Below, piece by piece: positions 5,699-11,191 of a stretch of DNA of 11,191 bases. This DNA comes from JACCYI01 sp036389195 (GTDB taxonomy: Bacteria > Actinomycetota > Thermoleophilia > Solirubrobacterales > Solirubrobacteraceae), in the NCBI GenBank assembly GCA_036389195.1, contig DASVQH010000128.1, positions 1-11,191 on the forward strand. The letters are read 5' to 3'. The first letter of the stretch is position 1. Every line of letters begins with the position of its first letter. Under the pieces are notes generated by a model. That model ran no database searches. It had not been told where the DNA came from and saw nothing but the letters and a program-made list of their open reading frames with translations. The position numbers and the translations under genes were made by a program.

Positions 5699-5717
5699 AT
5701 CCAGGAGCGGAACACCA

Positions 5718-6890
5718 GTGGTCGATTTCACCCTCACCGACGAGCAGAAGAGCCTGCGGGAGCTCGCTCACGACTTCGCGGCCAAGGAGATCCGTCCTGT
5801 GGCCTGGGAGTACGACCGGGACGGCACGTGGCCGGAGGACGTCCTCAAGAAGGCGTTCGAGGTCGGGCTCATGAACACCCACGTCCCCGAGGAGTACGGC
5901 GGGCCGGGGCTCGGCTACCTCGACGGCTGTCTGATCGAGGAGGAGCTCTCGTGGGGCTGCTCGGGCATCACGACGTCGCTCGGCGCCAACGGCCTGGCCT
6001 CCGCGCCGATCGCCGTGGGCGGCACGGACGAGCAGAAGAAGAAGTACCTCGGGATGCTGACCGAGTCCTACAAGCTCGCGTCGTTCTGCCTCACCGAGCC
6101 CGACGCCGGCTCCGACGTCTCCGGCATGCGCACCAACGCCGTGCGCAAGGGCGACAAGTGGGTCCTCAACGGCTCGAAGTGCTTCATCACCAACGGCGGC
6201 TACGCCGACTACTTCACGGTCTACGCCAAGACCGACAAGGAGGCCGGCCACCGCGGGATCTCGTGCTTCATCGTCGACAAGGACGACACGGTCACGGTGG
6301 ACAAGAAGGAAGACAAGATGGGCCAGCGGGCGTCCAACACCGCGACCATCACCTTCAACGACACCGAGGTCCCCGCCGAGAACCTGCTCGGCGAGGAGAA
6401 CAAGGGCTTCAAGCTCGCGATGATGACGCTCGACCGCACGCGCCCCGGCGTGGCGGCCATGGCGACCGGCATCGCGCGCGCCGCCTTCGAGTTCGCGACC
6501 GAGTACTCCAAGGAGCGCGTGCAGTTCGGCGTGCCGATCGCGATGCACCAGGCGATCCAGTTCATGATCGCCGACATGGCCACCAAGGTGCACCTCTCGC
6601 GCCTGGCCACCTGGAACTCGGCCGCGCTGCTGGACTCGGGCCGCCGCAACACGATCGAGTCCTCGCACGCGAAGCGCTTCGCGGCGGACTCCGCGATGGA
6701 GGTCGCCACCGACGCCGTGCAGGTCTACGGCGGCTACGGCTTCATCAAGGAGTACCCCGTCGAGAAGCTCATGCGCGACGCCAAGATCATGCAGCTCTAC
6801 GAGGGCACGTCGCAGATCCAGCGGCTCGTCATCGCCCGCGAGACGCTGCTGCCCCGCCGCATCGAGGAGCCCGCCACCGCCACGGCGTAG
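5718..6890 (+). CDS. Acyl-CoA dehydrogenase, medium/short-chain type
   Basis: This 390-residue soluble flavoenzyme is the usual length for the family. It oxidises acyl-CoA to trans-2-enoyl-CoA and passes electrons through FAD to electron-transfer flavoprotein, the first step of beta-oxidation; branched or aromatic acyl-CoAs are also possible substrates. Domain order is complete: N-terminal helical domain from FTLTDEQKSLRELAHDF, middle beta domain with CLTEPDAGSDVSGM and the KWVLNGSKCFITNGG flavin-binding block, and C-terminal helical domain with RVQFGVPI, QVYGGYGF and QLYEGTSQIQRLVI. Glu362 in YEGTSQIQ is the catalytic base position of the medium-chain group. GTG 5718 is preceded by AGGAG (5703-5707) with 10-nt spacing. 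It stands alone, with a promoter plus TetR-type operator upstream and a hairpin terminator downstream. No electron-transfer flavoprotein or other beta-oxidation gene is adjacent, so substrate cannot be deduced from context. Confidence 0.95.
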   Translation: MVDFTLTDEQKSLRELAHDFAAKEIRPVAWEYDRDGTWPEDVLKKAFEVGLMNTHVPEEYGGPGLGYLDGCLIEEELSWGCSGITTSLGANGLASAPIAVGGTDEQKKKYLGMLTESYKLASFCLTEPDAGSDVSGMRTNAVRKGDKWVLNGSKCFITNGGYADYFTVYAKTDKEAGHRGISCFIVDKDDTVTVDKKEDKMGQRASNTATITFNDTEVPAENLLGEENKGFKLAMMTLDRTRPGVAAMATGIARAAFEFATEYSKERVQFGVPIAMHQAIQFMIADMATKVHLSRLATWNSAALLDSGRRNTIESSHAKRFAADSAMEVATDAVQVYGGYGFIKEYPVEKLMRDAKIMQLYEGTSQIQRLVIARETLLPRRIEEPATATA

Positions 6891-6916
6891 GCCCCCTCGC
6901 CGCCTGACCGACCTTT

Positions 6917-6942
6917 CGAGGGCCGCCGCGAGGCGGCCCTCG
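6917..6942 (+). terminator. Hairpin terminator after the acyl-CoA dehydrogenase gene
   Basis: An 11-bp perfect stem (CGAGGGCCGCC / GGCGGCCCTCG) closes a GCGA loop, a stable GNRA tetraloop. It starts 27 nt after the stop codon. The tail (GTCGTTCGT) is only weakly T-rich, as is common in high-GC actinobacteria. TTT on the left side (6914-6916) gives little support for use in the other direction. Intrinsic or Rho-assisted termination is likely. Confidence 0.65.
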
Positions 6943-6996
6943 GTCGTTCGTGGGGAACGCCGCAACCCGGGACGCGCGAGGACGTTGTCTCGAGAA

Positions 6997-8406
6997 GTGA
7001 ACCGCTCGTTCGTGCCGGCTCTCGCGCTGGCCTTCCTCGTCGTCGCCGCCTCGCCGGCGGCCGCCGCCGACGTGTCCGTCGTCACCGCGGTCTCCGGGGT
7101 CGCGCATCAGGACGACGACGGGATCAGCTCAGAGGTGCACGTGACCGCCGCACCCGGCGAGCGCAACGACGTCCGGGTCACCAGCGCGGGAGCCGTCGTG
7201 CTCGTGCGCGACGCCGGCGCGCCGCTGCGCGCCGGGGACGGGTGCCGGGCCGAGGGCGATGCGGTCCGGTGCGCGAGAGCCGGCGACGGTGCGTTCGACG
7301 GCGTCCACGTGGCGCTCGGTGACGGCGACGACCGGTTCGCCGGCGATCCGGCTCGGTCGGCGCCGCGGGAGCGTGTCGAGGGCGAGGACGGTGCGGACGA
7401 GCTGCGGGCCGGCGCCGCTGGCGCCACGCTGGACGGCGGCGCGGGCGACGACCTCGTCGCCGGCGGCCCGGAGGACGACGTTCTGGACGCCGGCGACGGC
7501 GCCGACACGCTGCTCGGCGGCGCCGGCGGCGATCTTCTGACCGGGGATGGCGACGAGATCGCGCCGGACCGCATCGACGGCGGTCCCGAGCGACGCGGCC
7601 TGTCGCCCGGCGGCGACACCGTCCGCTACTCGAACCGCATGGCGGCCGTACGGGTCGACCTCGGCGACCCCGCGCCCGACGGCGCCGTCGGGGAGGGCGA
7701 CGTGCTCACCGGCATCGAGTCCGTCGACGGCAGCCCGCTGGCCGACGACCTGCGTGCCGGGGCAGCCGACTCGACGCTCGACGGCGATGGCGGCGACGAT
7801 CGGCTGACCGGCGCCGGCGGCGCCGACGTGCTCGGCGGCGCCGAGGGCGACGACGTGCTGGCAGGCCGCGGCGGGGACGACGAGCTGACCGGCGGCGGCG
7901 GGCGCGACACGCTCGCCGGCGGCGTCGGCGACGACCTGGTGTGGGGCGACGTCCTCGACCCCCCGCTGCGCGCCGGACCTGGCGACGATGTCGTCCGCCG
8001 GTCCGGGCGCGCGCCGGCGGTCGTCTGCGGCGCCGGGCGCGACGTGTTCGACGACCCCTCGAACGGCATGCTCCTTCCCGCGGGTTGCGAGGCGGTCGCG
8101 ACGTTCGGGACCGAGGTCGGGCGCCCCCGCGTCACGCGTTCGGCGCTGGTCTTCCGCGTCCGCCTGCACGGCGACGCGCGGCGCGCGCGGGTGCGCGTCG
8201 CCATCACCGTCCGCAGCGCACGTGGGGCGACGTTGGGGACGCGCGAGCGCGTCGTGCACTCCGGGGAACGGCTGCGGCTGGTGATCGCGCTCTCCACCCG
8301 CGTGCGCCGGCGGCTTCGGCACGGCGCGCCGCTGCGCGTGACCCTGGCCACCTCGCCGGACCTCGTCCCGCTCCGCTATCGGGTCGCGCCGGTGCGGGGC
8401 GGCTAG
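6997..8406 (+). CDS. Secreted RTX-like (hemolysin-type) calcium-binding repeat protein
   Basis: This 469-residue protein starts at GTG 6997; a TTG at 6985 would add four residues (MSRE) and has a poorer context. Residues 1-24 form a signal peptide: basic MNRS, hydrophobic core, then AASPAAAA before DV. Two blocks of glycine/aspartate nonapeptides follow, about 146-188 (GGAGDDLVAGGPEDDVLDAG) and 261-319 (GGRGDDELxGG-like units). Between them is the typical RTX linker DTVRYSNRM...GIESVDGSPLADDLRAG. The GGxGxDxLx repeats form a beta-roll that folds on binding Ca2+ outside the cell. Cys pairs at 83/92 and 344/364 may form disulfides. The last ~95 residues are Arg-rich and beta-like, with no repeats. 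No catalytic domain is recognised, so toxin or enzyme activity should not be assumed; a surface or adhesion role is plausible. No type I secretion genes are nearby, and the signal peptide points to Sec export. Confidence 0.85.
   Translation: MNRSFVPALALAFLVVAASPAAAADVSVVTAVSGVAHQDDDGISSEVHVTAAPGERNDVRVTSAGAVVLVRDAGAPLRAGDGCRAEGDAVRCARAGDGAFDGVHVALGDGDDRFAGDPARSAPRERVEGEDGADELRAGAAGATLDGGAGDDLVAGGPEDDVLDAGDGADTLLGGAGGDLLTGDGDEIAPDRIDGGPERRGLSPGGDTVRYSNRMAAVRVDLGDPAPDGAVGEGDVLTGIESVDGSPLADDLRAGAADSTLDGDGGDDRLTGAGGADVLGGAEGDDVLAGRGGDDELTGGGGRDTLAGGVGDDLVWGDVLDPPLRAGPGDDVVRRSGRAPAVVCGAGRDVFDDPSNGMLLPAGCEAVATFGTEVGRPRVTRSALVFRVRLHGDARRARVRVAITVRSARGATLGTRERVVHSGERLRLVIALSTRVRRRLRHGAPLRVTLATSPDLVPLRYRVAPVRGG
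7432..7560 (+). repeat. RTX nonapeptide block 1
   Basis: This encodes about four to five GGxGxDxLx-type units, including GGAGDDLVAGG, AGDGADTLLGG and AGGDLLTGDGD. These units form Ca2+-binding beta-roll turns in hemolysin-type proteins. The units are diverged, not identical. Confidence 0.75.
7777..7953 (+). repeat. RTX nonapeptide block 2
   Basis: This encodes about six consecutive units, more regular than block 1: GDDRLTGAGGADVLGG, GDDVLAGRG, GDDELTGGG, GRDTLAGGV and GDDLVWGD. Each unit has the expected Asp pair and a hydrophobic residue at the seventh position. Confidence 0.8.
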
Positions 8407-8412
8407 TAGCGT
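8407..8412 (+). promoter_or_regulatory. Predicted -10 element of the deazaflavin-dependent oxidoreductase gene
   Basis: TAGCGT begins directly after the stop codon of the RTX gene. The expected start site (~8419) would give a ~32-nt leader containing GAGGAG. The gene could instead be read through from the RTX gene, since only 45 nt separate them. Confidence 0.35.
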
Positions 8413-8451
8413 CCGCCCGCAGCCAGTCAGCGAGCGACGAGAGGAGCACGG

Positions 8452-8856
8452 GTGCTGTTCGGCCAGGAGCACATCGACCGCTACATCGAGACGGACGGTG
8501 AGGAGGGCTACGAGTGGAACGGCACCGTGTGCCTGCTGCTCTTCACCAAGGGCCGCAAGAGCGGCGAGGAGCGGATCGCGCCGCTGATCTTCCAGCCCTA
8601 CGGCGACGCCTACCTGATCGTCGCCTCCAAGGGCGGGGCGCCCGAGCCGCCCGCGTGGTACGTCAACCTCCAGGCCAACCCCGACGACGTCGAGGTCCAG
8701 ATCAAGGCCGATCGCTTCAAGGTGCGCGTCCGCGACGCCGGACCCGACGAGAAGCCGGACATGTGGAAGACCATGACCGCGGTCTGGCCGCAGTACGACG
8801 AGTACCAGGAGAAGACCGACCGCGAGATCCCGGTCGTGGTCCTCGAGCGCGCTTAG
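8452..8856 (+). CDS. Deazaflavin (F420)-dependent nitroreductase/oxidoreductase, Ddn family
   Basis: This 134-residue protein fits the compact split-barrel fold of the Ddn/DUF385 group. Supporting segments are CLLLFTKGRKSGEERIAPLIF (near 27-47), YLIVASKGGAPEPPAWYVNL (54-73, the cofactor F420 phosphate-binding region), NPDDVEVQI, and the C-terminal MWKTMTAVWPQYDEYQEKTD then IPVVVLER. In mycobacteria, Ddn-like enzymes use reduced F420 to reduce quinones and can activate nitroimidazole drugs. The physiological substrate here is unknown. GTG 8452 has a strong GAGGAG (8441-8446) with 5-nt spacing. No F420-biosynthesis gene is present. The stop codon overlaps that of the convergent dipeptidase gene by 4 nt. 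Confidence 0.9.
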   Translation: MLFGQEHIDRYIETDGEEGYEWNGTVCLLLFTKGRKSGEERIAPLIFQPYGDAYLIVASKGGAPEPPAWYVNLQANPDDVEVQIKADRFKVRVRDAGPDEKPDMWKTMTAVWPQYDEYQEKTDREIPVVVLERA

Positions 8857-9899
8857 CCCTCCGCGGGCAGCGCCGTCCGGAGGAAGCGCAGCCAGTTGCC
8901 GCCGAGGACGCCGGCCTGGGCGTCCGGCGGCACCGGCTCGGCGAGGCGGTGCCAGTCGGCGACGCTGTCGAGCTCGGCCGGCGTCTGATCGCGCTCGTCG
9001 CCCGGATTGACGTCGGAGCCGATGCCGACGCGCTCCCAGCCGCCCGCCGCGGCGGCGAAGCGCGCGAGGTGCGCGCCGGCGTGCTCGGCCACCGTGACCG
9101 TGCCGCCGCCGGGCACGAGGAAGTCGTCGAGCAGCGCGAGGCCGACCACGCCGCCGGCGGCGCCGACCGCCGCGAGCTGCTCGTCGCTGCTGAAGCGGTT
9201 GAGCGGGATCCGCGACGGCCGGCCCCCGTCGCCCTCCATCAGCGCGCGCGCCGCGCCGTGGGTGAGACAGAGCGCGTGGTGGGGGAGCTCCGCTGCCTCG
9301 GCGAACGCCTCCTCGGACAGGTGGCTGGCGTCGTGGATCACGCCGCGCGCGGCCATCGCGCCGAGAAGCTCGGCGCCGGCCGGCGTCAGCCCGGCGTCCG
9401 AGCCGGTGCCGCCGGCGTACCGCGTCGCGCCCCAGGCGAGCCCGATCATCCGCACGCCCCGCGCCCACCAGGCGTCGAGGTCGGCGACCTCGACGATCGG
9501 GTCGGCGCCCTCCATCAGCAGCAGCAGGCCGGGGACGCGGTCGCCGGCGAAGCGCTCGAGGTGGGCCTCCAGCGAGGCGCGGCCGGTGACGATGCGGGCG
9601 TGGCCGCCGCGCTCCCATTCGCGGTAGACGTCGAGCTGGGCGAGGGCCAGCGCCTCGGCCTCCTCGGGCGTGGCGTAGCGCCCCGCGGTGACGTCGTCCG
9701 CGGGCAGCCAGGAGTCGGCGGGCTCGACGTAGATCGTCGCGAAGACGAGCGCGACGCCCGCGTCGCCGAGCGCCGGCAGCGTGACCATCGCGCCGGCCGC
9801 CTCCGGCGAGGCGGCGCGCACCTCGTCCAGCGGCCGCGTGAGGTCGCGCCCGGTGGCCAGGGCGGCCCACGCGAGGTCGAGATGGCCGTCGACGATCAC
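8853..9899 (-). CDS. Peptidase M19 (membrane dipeptidase / renal dipeptidase family)
   Basis: This 348-residue zinc hydrolase runs from the GTG at 9899. The metal ligands of the family are all present: His6 and Asp8 in VDGHLDLAW, Glu130 in LMEGADPI, His193 in HDASHLSE and His214 in LTHGAARAL, plus Asp296 in GIGSDVNPG. Bacterial members cleave dipeptides, including D-amino-acid ones. There is no signal peptide, so this one is probably cytoplasmic despite the family name. Start choice: an in-frame ATG lies at 9911, but it is inside a TATGGT -10-like hexamer (9912-9907) that is followed by exactly 7 nt and GTG 9899. The leaderless GTG start, giving MIVDGHLDL, also puts the metal motif at the usual distance from the N terminus. 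It is divergent from hemW, and its TAA stop overlaps the F420-type gene stop. Confidence 0.92.
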   Translation of the reverse strand: MIVDGHLDLAWAALATGRDLTRPLDEVRAASPEAAGAMVTLPALGDAGVALVFATIYVEPADSWLPADDVTAGRYATPEEAEALALAQLDVYREWERGGHARIVTGRASLEAHLERFAGDRVPGLLLLMEGADPIVEVADLDAWWARGVRMIGLAWGATRYAGGTGSDAGLTPAGAELLGAMAARGVIHDASHLSEEAFAEAAELPHHALCLTHGAARALMEGDGGRPSRIPLNRFSSDEQLAAVGAAGGVVGLALLDDFLVPGGGTVTVAEHAGAHLARFAAAAGGWERVGIGSDVNPGDERDQTPAELDSVADWHRLAEPVPPDAQAGVLGGNWLRFLRTALPAEG

Positions 9900-9906
9900 G
9901 CGCCGG

Positions 9907-9912
9907 ACCATA
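9907..9912 (-). promoter_or_regulatory. Predicted -10 element of the dipeptidase gene
   Basis: On the minus strand TATGGT is followed by CCGGCGC (7 nt) and GTG. This nearly copies the cax arrangement TAGGGT-CCGGTGC-GTG. No Shine-Dalgarno precedes either possible start, which supports a leaderless mRNA. Confidence 0.5.
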
Positions 9913-9916
9913 CTCA
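9911..9916 (+). promoter_or_regulatory. Possible -10 element of hemW
   Basis: TACTCA lies exactly 7 nt before the hemW ATG; the adjacent register CATACT (9909-9914) is an alternative. Both deviate from TAnnnT at one position. The element shares its TA with the leftward TATGGT element, so the two promoters would overlap. Confidence 0.3.
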
Positions 9917-9923
9917 GGGACCG

Positions 9924-11093
9924 ATGGACGCCGCCGCCCTCCCGCCCTCCGCCCTGGCCGCGCTCGCCGACCGGCCGTTCGGCGTGTACGTCCACGTCCC
10001 GTTCTGCGCCGCGCGCTGCGGCTACTGCGACTTCAACACGTACCTGAGCGGGGACCACGGCGCGTACGTCACGGCCGTGGAGCGGGAGCTCGGGCTGGCG
10101 CGCGAGGTCCTCGGCGCGGGCGCGCCGCCGGCGTCGACCGTCTTCTTCGGCGGCGGGACGCCGTCGCTGATCGGCGCGCCGCGGCTCGTGCGGATCCTCG
10201 ACGCGATCCGGGTCGCGCTCGGCCTGGCCGGCGACGCGGAGGTGACGGTCGAGTGCAACCCGGAGGACACGTCGGCCGCCATGCTGGCCGAGCTCCGCGC
10301 CGCCGGGTTCACCCGCGTGTCCCTGGGCATGCAGAGCGCCGTCCCGCGCGTCCTGCGGGCGCTCGACCGCCGCCACACGCCGGGGCGCGCGGTCGCCGCC
10401 GCCGTGGAGGCGCGCGCGGCCGGCTTCGAGCACGTCTCGCTCGACCTCATCTACGGCGCGGCGGCTGAGACGGACGCCGACTGGGTCGCGTCGCTCGACG
10501 CCGCGGTCGCGGCGCGGCCCGACCACGTCAGCGTCTACGGGCTGACGGTCGAGCCGGGGACGCGACTGGCCGCCCGGGTCGCCCGCGACGCCGCCGCCGG
10601 CCCGAACGAGGACGCGCAGGCGCGCCGCCACCTGCACGCCGAGGAGCGGCTGGCGGCCGCCGGGTACGAGCAGTACGAGGTCTCGAGCTGGGCCGCGACG
10701 CCGGCGTCGCGCTGCCGCCACAACGAGGGCTACTGGACGTCGGCGAACTGGTGGGGCGCCGGCCCCGGGGCGCACTCCCACGTCGGCGGCGTCCGCTGGG
10801 CCAACGTCCTGCGCCCCGCCGCCTATGCCGCCCGGCTGGCGCGCGGCGAGTCGCCGGCCGCCTCGCACGAGGTGCTCACTCCAGAGCAGCAGGCGGCCGA
10901 GCGGGTCCTGCTCGGGCTGCGGCGGGCCGCCGGCCTGCCACTGGCGGGCCTGGGTCCTCGTGGGCGCGCCGCCGCCCCCGAGCAGGCCGAGGGCGGCTGG
11001 CTGGACGGCGAGGCGCTCGCGGACGGCCGCGCCGCCCTCACGCGCCGCGGGCGGCTGGTGGCCGACGCGGTCGCGCTCGCCCTCATCGAGTGA
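9924..11093 (+). CDS. hemW: Radical SAM heme chaperone HemW
   Basis: This protein has 389 residues from an ATG. The radical SAM cluster motif is FCAARCGYCDF (Cys28, Cys32, Cys35: CxxxCxxC), which binds a [4Fe-4S] cluster. It is followed by TVFFGGGTPSLI (72-83), TVECNPED (108-115), RVSLGMQS (131-138) and SVYGLTVEPGT (203-213), the block order of the HemN/HemW family. The C-terminal half has YEQYEVSSWA, CRHNEGYW and WWGAGPGAHS, typical of the HemW domain. The short spacing around the first motif and the overall length fit HemW, a protein proposed to deliver heme to membrane enzymes, rather than the anaerobic coproporphyrinogen oxidase HemN; older annotations confuse the two. A weak AGGGA sits 3 nt before the ATG, so leaderless translation is possible. 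In many actinobacteria hemW lies beside lepA and hrcA; neither is visible here. Confidence 0.95.
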   Translation: MDAAALPPSALAALADRPFGVYVHVPFCAARCGYCDFNTYLSGDHGAYVTAVERELGLAREVLGAGAPPASTVFFGGGTPSLIGAPRLVRILDAIRVALGLAGDAEVTVECNPEDTSAAMLAELRAAGFTRVSLGMQSAVPRVLRALDRRHTPGRAVAAAVEARAAGFEHVSLDLIYGAAAETDADWVASLDAAVAARPDHVSVYGLTVEPGTRLAARVARDAAAGPNEDAQARRHLHAEERLAAAGYEQYEVSSWAATPASRCRHNEGYWTSANWWGAGPGAHSHVGGVRWANVLRPAAYAARLARGESPAASHEVLTPEQQAAERVLLGLRRAAGLPLAGLGPRGRAAAPEQAEGGWLDGEALADGRAALTRRGRLVADAVALALIE

Positions 11094-11191
11094 CGCGGGC
11101 CGCGGCGACCGCCTCGAGCTCGGCCACCGCGCGGTCCTCGCGCCGCTCCTCGGCCATCGCGGCGGCGACCCGGCGAGCGCCCGCCGCATGG
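11083..11191 (-). CDS. 3' end of an unidentified leftward gene (partial)
   Basis: The minus strand is open from the right edge to a TGA at 11085-11083. It encodes about 35 residues (HAAGARRVAAAMAEERREDR, then AVAELEAVAAARVTR), rich in Ala, Arg and Glu with helix or coiled-coil character. Almost all codons end in G or C. The gene would converge on hemW and overlap it by 11 nt. Too little is visible to name a family; it could start at the ATG at 11157, which would make it a 24-residue peptide and not a real gene. The region would otherwise be the short intergenic space after hemW. Confidence 0.4.
   Translation of the reverse strand, partial: HAAGARRVAAAMAEERREDRAVAELEAVAAARVTR

Noticed and set aside
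5118..7085. Long open frame on the minus strand opposite the acyl-CoA dehydrogenase gene
   Set aside because: High GC content removes stop codons in all frames. The translation is Arg/Val/Asp-rich low-complexity sequence without motifs, while the plus strand encodes a complete acyl-CoA dehydrogenase.
7432..7953. Repeat-rich region considered as a CRISPR or DNA tandem array
   Set aside because: The periodicity is 27 bp of diverged coding units matching RTX nonapeptides, with no conserved direct repeat and spacer structure.
8423..8429. CCAGTCA half-site resembling the operator at 5685-5698, in the leader of the F420-type gene
   Set aside because: Only one half is present with no matching inverted half. 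A 7-base match is expected by chance.
8514..9923. Plus-strand open frame running into hemW, which would give an 859-residue protein
   Set aside because: The upstream part is out-of-frame and antisense shadow of the F420-type oxidoreductase and dipeptidase genes. HemW homology starts just after the ATG at 9924.
9912..11189. N-terminal extension of the dipeptidase frame across hemW
   Set aside because: The extension is an antisense shadow of hemW with no motif. The M19 domain begins at MIVDGHLDL, directly after a plausible promoter.

Overview
The window is very GC-rich, with nearly all third codon positions G or C and frequent GTG starts. It encodes an F420-type deazaflavin-dependent oxidoreductase, an acyl-CoA dehydrogenase, a secreted RTX calcium-binding protein and several small proteins without recognised families. 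Together these suggest a high-GC actinobacterium, most likely the Thermoleophilia/Solirubrobacterales group. That placement rests on composition and protein style, not on a database search. No rRNA, tRNA, CRISPR array, insertion sequence or prophage gene was seen. It reads as chromosomal housekeeping DNA with some uncharacterised genes, and no gene-free stretch exceeds about 110 bases.

Layout from left to right. (1) The 3' part of a gene with a C-terminal PTH2-type peptidyl-tRNA hydrolase domain (+) converges on an aldo/keto reductase-family gene (-). (2) Divergent from the reductase, a coupled pair encodes a Ca2+/H+ antiporter (Cax) and a TerC-family membrane protein, which fits divalent-cation export. 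(3) A leftward cluster of three unrecognised genes at 5503-3859 encodes a membrane-anchored protein with an internal duplication, a very acidic 105-residue protein, and a protein with a C-terminal winged-helix-like domain. (4) Divergent from the cluster lies an unlisted 46-codon single-span membrane protein, then a medium-chain-type acyl-CoA dehydrogenase. A perfect inverted repeat of TetR-operator type sits on the dehydrogenase's predicted transcription start. (5) After a hairpin terminator come a secreted RTX-like protein and a Ddn-like F420-dependent oxidoreductase. (6) A peptidase M19 (membrane dipeptidase) gene and hemW are divergent, with start codons only 24 bp apart and overlapping -10-like elements. 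(7) The 3' end of an unidentified leftward gene overlaps the hemW tail.

Two genome-style patterns stand out. First, the promoters: the reductase, cax and dipeptidase all show a TAnnnT hexamer followed by exactly 7 nt and then GTG, the expected geometry of leaderless mRNAs. In two of them the -10 itself contains or creates an in-frame ATG that a gene caller may choose wrongly. Second, all three internal convergent gene pairs share overlapping stop codons (CTAG, CTAG, TTAG), leaving no space for an intergenic terminator.

The strongest candidates for undescribed biology are the three-gene unknown cluster with its divergent small membrane protein (about 3859-5661) and an aldo/keto reductase-family protein that appears to have lost two catalytic-tetrad residues.
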